A DNA stretch of 7,427 bases from Chloroflexota bacterium (GTDB lineage Bacteria > Chloroflexota > Dehalococcoidia > Lucifugimonadales > JADFKI01), in the NCBI GenBank assembly GCA_009838595.1, contig VXRI01000127.1, positions 1 through 7,427 of the forward strand. The letters run 5' to 3'. The position numbers were made by a program, and so were the translations under genes. How positions within the stretch are numbered: the first letter of the stretch is position 1; each line of letters opens with the position of its first letter. Below the pieces are notes generated by a model, which saw nothing but the letters and a program-made list of their open reading frames with translations, had not been told where the DNA came from and did not search any database. Positions 1 through 5,820 of the stretch are shown piece by piece.

Positions 1-2106
1 GTGATGCGGCTGTGGGATCTGGGTTTTCGCGCGGTGCATCACGACGAAAGCTTGCATTCATACTACTCTTGGCAGCTCGCGCAGGGCAGCGGCTTCCGGC
101 ACGACCCGCTGATGCACGGGCCATTTCAGTTCGAGGCGACTGCGGCGATATTCTTCATCTTCGGCGACAGCGACTACACTTCGCGCCTGCTGTATGCGGT
201 CGCGGGCATTGCGCTTGTTGCGCTGCCGCTGTTCTTCCGCAGCAGGCTCGGCAGGCTCGGCGCGCTGTTCACTTCGGTGATGCTCGCCTTCTCACCCGCG
301 CTGCTGTACTTCAGCCGCTTCGCGCGCAACGACATCCTTATGGCGGTCTGGGCGCTCGGACTGGTCATTTGCATGTGGCACTATATCGACGCCGACGAGA
401 ATGATAAAGGCAAGAGCCGCTACCTTTATATCGCCGCCGCCCTGCTCGCGCTCGCGTTCGCCAGCAAGGAAACGGCATACCTAATCACCGCGATGCTCGG
501 TTTGTTCCTCGCGCTGTGGATTCTGTGCGTGAACGCGCCGCGCATCCTGCGAATGGCGCGCATACGTTTCGACGAGACTAGAACCGTCTCTGCGATAGGG
601 CGCATCGCGTCCGTGTCTTGGCAGCAACTGCCGGCGCTGTCCACACTGCGCGGGCGCGCGGCGTTCTTGCTCATCCTGATTACGCTCACACTGCCGATGT
701 GGTCAGCGGCAATCGGCATATTGCAGAACACGCCGCTATTAAGCTGGTCTAACCTTATCTTCGTGACCCAAGACGGCGGTGGCGTTGTAGGTTCACCTGT
801 GGGCGGCGCGATACTTATCGCCGCGCTGCTAATGGTAACGCTGATGGGTGTATCGGTCGCGACGGGCTTCATCTGGGATCAGAAAGTCTGGCTGATTGCG
901 GGCACAATCTTCTATGCCATCTGGGCGCTGTCATACACTACCTTCTTCACCAATATGGAGGGTGTGCAATCAGGGATGTGGCGAGGTCTGGGCTACTGGA
1001 TAGCTCAGCAGGATGTCGCCAGAGGCAATCAGCCATGGTACTACTACTTCGTCATAACGCCGCTCTATGAATTCTTGCCGCTTGCGCTATCGCTCGCCGC
1101 CGCCGTGTACTATGCCGTGAAGAAGCGGTTCGACGCCTTCACGCTCTTCCTGCTGTACTGGTGCGGGATGACGCTGCTGCTGTTCACCATCGCCAGTGAG
1201 AAGATGCCTTGGCTGCTGGTGAATATCACCCTGCCATTCATCGTGCTGGCGGGCAAGTTCCTGGGCGAGATTGTGGCCGGCGTCGATTGGCGCAAGTTGG
1301 CTAGTCCGGAAGGTGCGCTTGTCGTCGTGGGCACGCCAATCCTGATGGTGGCGGTGGTGATGCTCTCGCTCGCGGGAACGGGGGACGGCGGCGGGAACGG
1401 GCTTGCGGTCGCCATTGCATCCGCGCTCGCGTGCGCCGCGATTTTGGGCGTGGGAATATACATTTCGCGGCAAATCAAACCGTCGCAGATGGCGAAGATA
1501 GCGGCGATACCGGCGGTCGTTGTGCTGCTGGCGCTGACTGTACGCGCGTCCGGAATGGCGGCGTACAACCACGGCGATGTGCCGGTCGAAATGCTGGTGT
1601 ACACGCAGACATCGCCGGACATCCGCCTGCTTGCTGACGAAATATACCACGCGGGCGGGTTCGCAGGCGTGGACAACGGCATCGGCATCGATGTGGACGA
1701 CACAAGCGGGTTCACCTGGCCCTGGGCATGGTATCTGCGCGACAGCGACGAATACCACGCGGCGTACCGCACCATAAACGAGGATGCCACGTCAAACAGC
1801 ACACCCGACAGCGAGGTCGTGATTGTTCATTACGATAACAAGAATGCGGTTGCGTCGACGCTCGAAGAGACATACGGCGAGGGACAGCGGATAAAGCACC
1901 GTTGGTGGTTCCCTGAGCATACTTATCGCAACATAACGCCGTCGCGGTTTGTAAGCGGCATAGCCGACCGCGGGACATGGCGCAGCGTGGTGGATTACTG
2001 GCTCAACCGTGAAGGCGTGCGCCACAACATCGGCAGCGAAGACGCCTATGTATTCTTCGCCCCGGACTTCCCGCAGGATTACCAACCGATTGCCGCGACG
2101 GAGTGA
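1..2106 (+). CDS. Agl23-like (TIGR03663) GT-C fold membrane protein, 5' truncated
   Basis: Polytopic membrane protein of the family annotated as flippase activity-associated protein Agl23, related to GT39/PMT-type dolichyl-phosphate-sugar transferases. It probably acts at the cytoplasmic membrane in transferring or handling lipid-linked sugars for surface glycosylation. The visible 701 residues start with the first periplasmic loop motif HHDES (D15-E16), where GT-C enzymes keep their acidic catalytic pair. RFARND (108-111) and SKETAY follow. Roughly a dozen hydrophobic segments lie between residues 62 and 515. Other family-like blocks are GLGYWIAQQ (329-337), QPWYYYF (344-350), EKMPWL (400-405) and, in the soluble C-terminal domain, WPWAWYLR (573-580). 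Relatives have a transmembrane helix before the HHDE loop. The helix is missing here, so the true start is probably upstream of base 1 and the GTG/ATG at 1-6 is only the first in-frame codon seen. The stop is TGA at 2104-2106. The specific sugar and acceptor are unknown. Confidence 0.83.
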   Translation: MMRLWDLGFRAVHHDESLHSYYSWQLAQGSGFRHDPLMHGPFQFEATAAIFFIFGDSDYTSRLLYAVAGIALVALPLFFRSRLGRLGALFTSVMLAFSPALLYFSRFARNDILMAVWALGLVICMWHYIDADENDKGKSRYLYIAAALLALAFASKETAYLITAMLGLFLALWILCVNAPRILRMARIRFDETRTVSAIGRIASVSWQQLPALSTLRGRAAFLLILITLTLPMWSAAIGILQNTPLLSWSNLIFVTQDGGGVVGSPVGGAILIAALLMVTLMGVSVATGFIWDQKVWLIAGTIFYAIWALSYTTFFTNMEGVQSGMWRGLGYWIAQQDVARGNQPWYYYFVITPLYEFLPLALSLAAAVYYAVKKRFDAFTLFLLYWCGMTLLLFTIASEKMPWLLVNITLPFIVLAGKFLGEIVAGVDWRKLASPEGALVVVGTPILMVAVVMLSLAGTGDGGGNGLAVAIASALACAAILGVGIYISRQIKPSQMAKIAAIPAVVVLLALTVRASGMAAYNHGDVPVEMLVYTQTSPDIRLLADEIYHAGGFAGVDNGIGIDVDDTSGFTWPWAWYLRDSDEYHAAYRTINEDATSNSTPDSEVVIVHYDNKNAVASTLEETYGEGQRIKHRWWFPEHTYRNITPSRFVSGIADRGTWRSVVDYWLNREGVRHNIGSEDAYVFFAPDFPQDYQPIAATE

Positions 2107-2118
2107 CGATACTTCGGG

Positions 2119-2214
2119 CTTTCGGTTATTCGTGTCATTTCATGCGCAGCTAGAAATCTGTAAGCTTTGCCTAGGTTTCAGACCCTTCGCTCCGCTCAGG
2201 GTAACAACCGAAAG
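2119..2214. repeat. 9-bp inverted repeat enclosing an ACCCT/AGGGT element
   Basis: CTTTCGGTT (2119-2127) is the exact reverse complement of AACCGAAAG (2206-2214). Inside the pair, ACCCT (2182-2186) and AGGGT (2198-2202) flank the 11-base loop TCGCTCCGCTC. Elements of the form CCCTTCGCTNCGCTCAGGGT are, to my recollection, common interspersed intergenic repeats in several bacterial groups; only one copy is visible here. No coding potential is evident between 2107 and 2333. Confidence 0.4.
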
Positions 2215-2254
2215 ATCTTGGATGATACTTAACCCGATACGCAGAATAGGTAGG

Positions 2255-2288
2255 ACAGGATGATAGCGCTCTACCCAGCGTATCCTGT
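2255..2288. terminator. Stem-loop in convergent spacer, candidate bidirectional terminator
   Basis: ACAGG (2255-2259), ATA (2263-2265) and CGCT (2267-2270) pair with AGCG (2277-2280), TAT (2281-2283) and CCTGT (2284-2288). This gives 12 base pairs with two one-sided bulges and a 6-base loop. It lies between the convergent ends of the Agl23-like gene (stop 2106) and the hydrolase gene (stop 2334), where a terminator for either strand is expected. No run of T follows on either side, so intrinsic termination is uncertain. Confidence 0.3.
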
Positions 2289-2308
2289 GTATAGCATATC
2301 CTGTGTAT
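2281..2308. repeat. 12-bp direct repeat TATCCTGTGTAT, two copies
   Basis: TATCCTGTGTAT occurs at 2281-2292 and again at 2297-2308, separated by four bases. The inner heptamer ATCCTGT also appears inverted at 2255-2261, and once more in the spacer between the operon's second and third genes (3224-3230). I did not notice it inside any gene. The pattern resembles an interspersed spacer repeat family rather than a protein-binding site. Confidence 0.5.
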
Positions 2309-2333
2309 TCTGTATATTGACGCTCGGTTAGCG

Positions 2334-3194
2334 CTATTCGATGTCGTCTAGGAATGCAAGGATTGCGTCAGCTAACTCGCGCGGTTTGTGGTAGCCGATG
2401 TCGTGGATGGTTTCGGGGATCCAGTGGACGCGGCAGTTGGGGATGTTCTCGGCGGCTAGGTTTACCATGCGGCGGCGGGATAAGGCGAAATCGGTGTTGG
2501 CGCGGTCTGCGGATGGCCCGGCTGGCACTATCATTGATGGGCATTCGATGCGATGCCAGGCGTCGGATGCGGGGTCATCCCACATTGCGCGGATGACTTG
2601 CGCCTGATTTTGCGGGCGCAATATGTCGTATATCTGCCTGTCTTCCTCATAGACCATCGTCTGCACGATGCGCTCGATTTCGTCGTTCCAGCACATGGCT
2701 AGTTGACTTTGCATCCGCGCCAGAAACTCGGCGCGCGTGCCGGATACATCGCGCGGCGATAGGCGCTGGCTAAAGGCTTCCCATGTTGCGCCGGGTATCA
2801 TCTGCGGGCTGAAAAATCCGCCGTCCATCATCACAAGCGCCGCCACACGTTTAGGGTAGTGCGCCGCCGTGGCGACCGCGACATTGCCGCCCCACGAATG
2901 GCCGAACACTATCGCCTTTTCGATGCCGAGCAAATCGAGCAAGCCCACCGCATCCGATGCGACCGAGTGCCAGCCGTAGCCGTCCGACGCCTGCGTCGTC
3001 TGCCCGTGCCCGCGCTGGTCCGGCGCGACGATGCGGTAGCGGTCTCGCAACAGCGGCGCAACGATATCGTACCAGTGCGCCGACGACGCCAAACCGTGCA
3101 ACGCGAGAATCGGAAAACCGTCTCCCTGCCAGTCTAGGTAGCGCATTCGCAAATCGCGCACATTCGCCCAGTGTTCCGTCGGCGCCATCGTCAT
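2334..3194 (-). CDS. Alpha/beta hydrolase fold protein
   Basis: 286 residues, the usual size for a single-domain alpha/beta hydrolase, with no signal peptide; a cytoplasmic esterase-, lactonase- or C-C hydrolase-like enzyme. The oxyanion motif LHGLASS has H33-G34. The block VAPDQRGHGQT (56-66) is typical of the family. The nucleophile elbow is GHSWGG with S100. The catalytic histidine is probably H264 in ETIHDIG. The acid is either D230 (end of VPAGPSAD, after strand 7) or D124 (MMDGG, after strand 6). A cap domain probably covers about residues 130-215. The start at 3194 is supported by AGGAG five bases upstream. It is the last gene of a three-gene minus-strand operon, 35 bases after the SerA-like gene. 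Its context suggests it releases or processes a hydroxy- or oxo-acid substrate, but the substrate cannot be read from the sequence. Confidence 0.88.
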   Translation of the reverse strand: MTMAPTEHWANVRDLRMRYLDWQGDGFPILALHGLASSAHWYDIVAPLLRDRYRIVAPDQRGHGQTTQASDGYGWHSVASDAVGLLDLLGIEKAIVFGHSWGGNVAVATAAHYPKRVAALVMMDGGFFSPQMIPGATWEAFSQRLSPRDVSGTRAEFLARMQSQLAMCWNDEIERIVQTMVYEEDRQIYDILRPQNQAQVIRAMWDDPASDAWHRIECPSMIVPAGPSADRANTDFALSRRRMVNLAAENIPNCRVHWIPETIHDIGYHKPRELADAILAFLDDIE

Positions 3195-3229
3195 ACTATC
3201 TCCTATCCGTATGCGTCATATTCATCCTG

Positions 3230-4183
3230 TTAAGTTACCAAGTTTGGCGGCGTGCCGGTTGCATGGTACTCGCGGATTATGCGCACCGTTTCGTCTGCTA
3301 TTGCACGCTGCGCCTCCGATGTTTGGCCGCCTATGTGATGCGTACCAATGACTCCGTCCAGCGCGAACAACGGGTTGTCGATGCTGCCCGTGCCTGACGG
3401 CGGCTCGCCTTCGAACACATCCAGCCCTGCCTTGATGCCGCGCTCTCGCACCGCCCAAGCTAACGCTGATTCGTCAACGACCTCTGCGCGCGATGTGTTG
3501 ATGAAGATTGCGCCTTCTCGCATCGCGGCGAAGAAGTCGCGTCCCGCCATTTGCCGGGTGTCGTCGTTCAGCGATACATGCACGCTCACGATGTCCGCCG
3601 ATTGAGCGACATCTGCGGGTGTCTCCTTACGCGCTATGCCGAGTTCGTCCGCGATGTCGTCAGTGAGCGATCTGCTCCAGCCGGCAACGGACATGCCGAA
3701 CGCCTTCGCCCTCGGAATCATCGCGCGCCCGATGCGTCCCACGCCAACCAGTCCGAACGCGCTGCCGGCGAGTCCGCGCGCACCGCTGTACGCCGCCTTG
3801 CGCCACGCGCCGCGCTGCAGGTCTGCGACATTCGCCGCAATCTGTCTGTCCAGCGCGATTATCAGCCCGAATGCGATTTCGACGACCGCGTTAGAGTTTT
3901 TGCCCGGGCAATTGGCGACATATATGCCCATTGACCTCGCGGTTGCCACATCGATGGTGTTGAACCCGGCGCCTGCGCGTATAACAAGTTTCAGCCGACT
4001 TGCGCGCAGCATATCGGCATCAACGCGCGTGCTGCGGACGACCAGCACATCGGCTTGTGCGTCCGAGATGGCGGCTGTGAGCGCGTCTCCGCGAGCGTCA
4101 GGCGTGTAGGCGACATCGAAGCCGTCCGCCGCGAGCGTGGCGCGCGCATCATCCGAGAAGCGGTCGGCGACCAACACGCGCAT
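3230..4183 (-). CDS. D-2-hydroxyacid dehydrogenase, SerA-like, without ACT domain
   Basis: NAD(P)-dependent oxidoreductase of the 2-hydroxyacid dehydrogenase family, 317 residues. It resembles the catalytic part of D-3-phosphoglycerate dehydrogenase: VRSTRVD (49-55), IRAGAGFNTID (68-78), and HIGGQTSEAQ (283-292), matching the HIGGSTQEAQ of E. coli SerA. The dinucleotide motif GVGRIG is at 147-152. The catalytic set is complete: R232 in NTSRAEVVDE, E260 in FEGEP and H283. Strand beta-2 of the nucleotide domain ends in GWSRS (168-172) instead of an acidic residue, which suggests NADP(H). There is no C-terminal ACT domain, so serine feedback control is not expected and a catabolic hydroxyacid role is as likely as serine synthesis. 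The ATG at 4181-4183 overlaps the upstream gene's TGA by one base (TGATG), implying translational coupling. The same frame stays open 216 codons further upstream inside the neighbouring gene, but that part is not homologous and is not counted. Confidence 0.87.
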   Translation of the reverse strand: MRVLVADRFSDDARATLAADGFDVAYTPDARGDALTAAISDAQADVLVVRSTRVDADMLRASRLKLVIRAGAGFNTIDVATARSMGIYVANCPGKNSNAVVEIAFGLIIALDRQIAANVADLQRGAWRKAAYSGARGLAGSAFGLVGVGRIGRAMIPRAKAFGMSVAGWSRSLTDDIADELGIARKETPADVAQSADIVSVHVSLNDDTRQMAGRDFFAAMREGAIFINTSRAEVVDESALAWAVRERGIKAGLDVFEGEPPSGTGSIDNPLFALDGVIGTHHIGGQTSEAQRAIADETVRIIREYHATGTPPNLVT

Positions 4184-5145
4184 CAAAAGCCCGCCCGCTT
4201 GTCGCACACATACAGGAACGGTTCGTTGTTTAGGAAGCGCCGCATATTCTCGCGGAAGACTTGCCGCCGTCCCTCGTACATCTGCGGCGTCAACGCGGAC
4301 GCATGAGGCGATAGCACGACATTGTCCAATCCCCACAGCGGACTTTCCTGCGGAAGCGGCTCTATGGCGGTGGCGTCGATGCCCGCACCGGCGAGTCTGC
4401 CTTCTCGCAGCGCATCGGCGAGCGCGTCTTCGTCCACGATGCCTCCGCGCGATATGATGATGACATACGAAGACGGCTTCATCAGCCCGATGCGGCGGCG
4501 GTCTATAAGTCCGCGCGATTCTGCGGTGAGCGGCGCGGTTACCACGAACCAATCGCACATCGCCATCAGCTCGTCGAGCCGTTCGAGTCCCCAAACTTCC
4601 TTGACCTGCGGCGGCGGCGTAACCGGATTGATGTCCACTGCGTACACATCCATGTCGAAGCCGTATGCGCGTCGGGCGACCGCGCTGCCGATGTCTCCGA
4701 GCGCGAGAATGCCCATAGTGCCGCCGGACAGTTCCACGAACGAGTGCGAGTATCCCTCTGCGTCCCACTGCCGCAAGCGTTGGTCTTCCGCCATTTGCCT
4801 GCCGCGGTGCGACAGCGATAGCATCATCCAAAGTACATGATCTGCCATTGGGTTGGCGTGCGGACCACGCGCGTTGGTGAGCACAACATCGCTGTCAGCG
4901 AGCGCGGGCAGTTCCGCCATAATCTTGTCTATGCCGGTGCCGGGGCAATGTATCCAGCGCAGCTTGGCGGCGGCGGACACGACATCGGGGCTGTCGGGCC
5001 AGCCGCAGATAACATCGGCGTCCGCGACTTCTCGCAGTTGCTCCTCGACGCTTATCGCGGCATGAAACTCCACTTGCGGGAACTCGGATTGCAGCTGCTC
5101 GACAAAGCCTTCGCCCAGGTGAGCATTGGTCATTAGCACTTTCAT
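4183..5145 (-). CDS. D-2-hydroxyacid dehydrogenase, GhrA/CtbP-like
   Basis: 320-residue NAD-type 2-hydroxyacid dehydrogenase, normal family length, first gene of the operon. Visible features are a substrate-domain core WIHCPGTGIDK (64-74), then the nucleotide-binding motif ALGDIG (148-153), in which alanine replaces the first glycine of GxGxxG. D171 ends beta-2 (YAVDINP), favouring NAD(H). The catalytic residues are R233 in ISRGGIVDE, E262 in IEPLP and H281 in SPHAS. The SPH-A-S ending, instead of the PHIGG of SerA types, places it with glyoxylate/hydroxypyruvate reductase-like members. The start ATG at 5145-5143 has GGAG (plus-strand 5152-5155) six bases upstream. I see no strong promoter between this start and the terminator at 5251-5284. 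The likely reaction is interconversion of a 2-oxo acid and a D-2-hydroxy acid; the substrate is unknown. Confidence 0.87.
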   Translation of the reverse strand: MKVLMTNAHLGEGFVEQLQSEFPQVEFHAAISVEEQLREVADADVICGWPDSPDVVSAAAKLRWIHCPGTGIDKIMAELPALADSDVVLTNARGPHANPMADHVLWMMLSLSHRGRQMAEDQRLRQWDAEGYSHSFVELSGGTMGILALGDIGSAVARRAYGFDMDVYAVDINPVTPPPQVKEVWGLERLDELMAMCDWFVVTAPLTAESRGLIDRRRIGLMKPSSYVIIISRGGIVDEDALADALREGRLAGAGIDATAIEPLPQESPLWGLDNVVLSPHASALTPQMYEGRRQVFRENMRRFLNNEPFLYVCDKRAGF

Positions 5146-5250
5146 AGGTGGCTCCGTATGTTAGCCTTTCAGGCAGTATTTCAGTTCTTCAGGTTAGTCG
5201 TGGCTGGGTCTCGCGTCCATCGCAGCCTTCTTACATCATTTCTATATGCG

Positions 5251-5284
5251 AAAAACCTCGCGCTGCGTATGTCAGGCGAGGTTT
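5251..5284 (-). terminator. Intrinsic terminator after the Tat peptide gene
   Basis: Read on the minus strand, AAACCTCGC (5284-5276) pairs perfectly with GCGAGGTTT (5261-5253). A further CTG/CAG pairing past one bulged base closes a 7-base loop. The 3' arm runs into TTTTT (5255-5251). This is a classical rho-independent terminator, 95 bases after the Tat peptide stop and more than 100 bases before the dehydrogenase operon. It should separate the two units. Read-through or regulated attenuation into the operon is possible, because no clear operon promoter is visible downstream of it. Confidence 0.7.
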
Positions 5285-5378
5285 CGTGGCACTTCATGAT
5301 ACTCATTCTGCCCAGTTTGGGTGAAGGCTTAGATGCGAACAGGTTGGGATTGTGAATGGGCGTGTTAGGCGTACTTGG

Positions 5379-5567
5379 CTAGGCGTCCGTGCGCTCGTCT
5401 GCGGGCGTGAAGATTGAGCCTTTGGGGAATTGGGGATACTGTGAGGTCTTGCGCCTGACCATCCTGCTGCCGATGGCGTTGAGCGCGACCACTCCTGCGA
5501 TACCCGCCGGAATCCCCAAGAGAAAGTGCCTGCGCGAAATCCGCCGCTGTTCCTTGTTGTCGTCCAT
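5379..5567 (-). CDS. Small twin-arginine signal (Tat) peptide of unknown function
   Basis: 62 residues, not assigned to a named family. The N-terminal part is a near-ideal Tat signal: basic MDDNKEQRRI, then SRRHFLLG (11-18), matching the S-R-R-x-F-L-K consensus, then a hydrophobic stretch to about residue 33 (GIPAGIAGVVALNAIGS). A short polar tail (RMVRRKTSQYPQFPKG and about a dozen more residues) follows. No AxA cleavage site is obvious, so the product may stay as a membrane-anchored peptide. With only about 28 residues after the signal, it has no room for a cofactor-binding domain. It is either a genuine small membrane protein or the remnant of a longer Tat substrate. The frame is open up to 5741, but ATG 5567-5565 directly precedes the signal. 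A weak AAAGGG lies about 10 bases upstream. It has its own promoter (5686-5715) and terminator (5251-5284). Confidence 0.55.
   Translation of the reverse strand: MDDNKEQRRISRRHFLLGIPAGIAGVVALNAIGSRMVRRKTSQYPQFPKGSIFTPADERTDA
5532..5549. repeat. 18-bp direct repeat, copy A (within Tat peptide codons 7-12)
   Basis: GCGCGAAATCCGCCGCTG, identical to 5641-5658. On the minus strand this copy encodes Q-R-R-I-S-R, the arginine-rich start of the Tat motif. The identity ends sharply on both sides. Confidence 0.8.
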
Positions 5568-5640
5568 GCTGTGTCTGCCCTTTCGCGTGTATGCGTGTTG
5601 ATGGCGTGTGCTTGAATCCGTGTGTGCGAAGTCGCCGATC

Positions 5641-5658
5641 GCGCGAAATCCGCCGCTG
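5641..5658. repeat. 18-bp direct repeat, copy B (in predicted 5' leader of Tat peptide)
   Basis: Identical to 5532-5549 and in the same orientation, 109 bases apart. It falls just downstream of the predicted transcription start on the minus strand. Read in one minus-strand frame it again gives QRRISR followed by D-R-R, so it may be a partial duplication of the signal-coding sequence. Confidence 0.8.
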
Positions 5659-5692
5659 GTATAATTCGCCGACTTTGCGGCAATCATTATAC
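5659..5692. promoter_or_regulatory. Imperfect palindrome over the Tat peptide promoter
   Basis: GTATAAT (5659-5665) is the exact inverse of ATTATAC (5686-5692). Inside it, GCCG (5668-5671) pairs with CGGC (5678-5681) around a 6-base centre. The right arm holds the minus-strand -10 box, and the left arm lies past the expected start site. This is the arrangement of a repressor operator. It could also be chance AT-rich symmetry. Confidence 0.4.
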
Positions 5693-5715
5693 TCAACAGC
5701 GCGCTCTTGGGGCAA
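5686..5715 (-). promoter_or_regulatory. Sigma-70-like promoter for the Tat peptide gene
   Basis: On the minus strand, TTGCCC (5715-5710, four of six consensus bases) is followed after 18 bases by a perfect TATAAT (5691-5686). Transcription would start near 5679 and give a leader of about 112 bases before the ATG at 5567. Confidence 0.5.
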
Positions 5716-5737
5716 GTTGTGGGCAGCGCGGATATTC

Positions 5738-5751
5738 TCACTGTACAGTGA
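5738..5751. promoter_or_regulatory. 14-bp perfect palindrome TCACTGTACAGTGA
   Basis: Perfect dyad with a TGTACA centre, about 60-70 bases upstream of the predicted minus-strand start and within the divergent spacer. It is the size of a dimeric regulator site. It is not a LexA box, because the CTGT and ACAG halves have no spacer between them. A chance palindrome of this length is not very unlikely in a window this size. Confidence 0.35.
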
Positions 5752-5800
5752 TTTTCAATTCGTCTTTAGGTTCTGTTGCATTTGTGGTTTTCAGCCCGTC

Positions 5801-5820
5801 ATTCCTGCGAAAGCGGGAAT
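5801..5820. repeat. Hairpin repeat ATTCCTGCGAAAGCGGGAAT
   Basis: Eight-base arms ATTCCTGC and GCGGGAAT (one T-G wobble) close a GAAA loop. With its flanks (GTC before, CCA after) it matches the widespread GTCATTCCCGCGAAAGCGGGAATCC type of intergenic repeat, which resembles the ATTCCC-N8-GGGAAT core of dRS3 of Neisseria. It is a single copy here, in a non-coding spacer. Confidence 0.6.

Noticed and set aside
1087..1802. Two minus-strand open frames of about 225 codons antisense to the Agl23-like gene
   Set aside because: They mirror codon positions of a clearly conserved membrane protein in GC-rich DNA; the compositions are histidine/arginine- or serine/proline-biased with no recognisable domain.
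3230..4831. A 533-codon version of the SerA-like gene starting near 4831
   Set aside because: The extra 216 codons lie inside the neighbouring dehydrogenase gene in another frame, are arginine- and alanine-rich and show no family similarity. ATG 4183 with the TGATG overlap begins exactly at the family's N-terminus.
5285..5378. Possible T-box leader before the terminator at 5251-5284
   Set aside because: The stretch TGAAGTGCCACG vaguely recalls the T-box, but the AGGGTGGNACCGCG core and its UGGN bulge are missing.
5660..5665. Plus-strand TATAAT as promoter of the CoA-transferase
   Set aside because: There is no -35-like sequence at a suitable distance and it lies about 340 bases from the start codon; better explained as one arm of the palindrome.
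5568..5741. N-terminal extension of the Tat peptide to 120 residues
   Set aside because: It would place the Tat motif about 70 residues from the start and would run over the predicted promoter; ATG 5567 gives a normal Tat signal layout.
5769..5780. GGTTCTGTTGCA, resembling the end of IS6-family (IS257/IS431-like) inverted repeats
   Set aside because: The match stops after 12 bases, there is no opposite end, no transposase and no target duplication in the window; it is probably coincidence.
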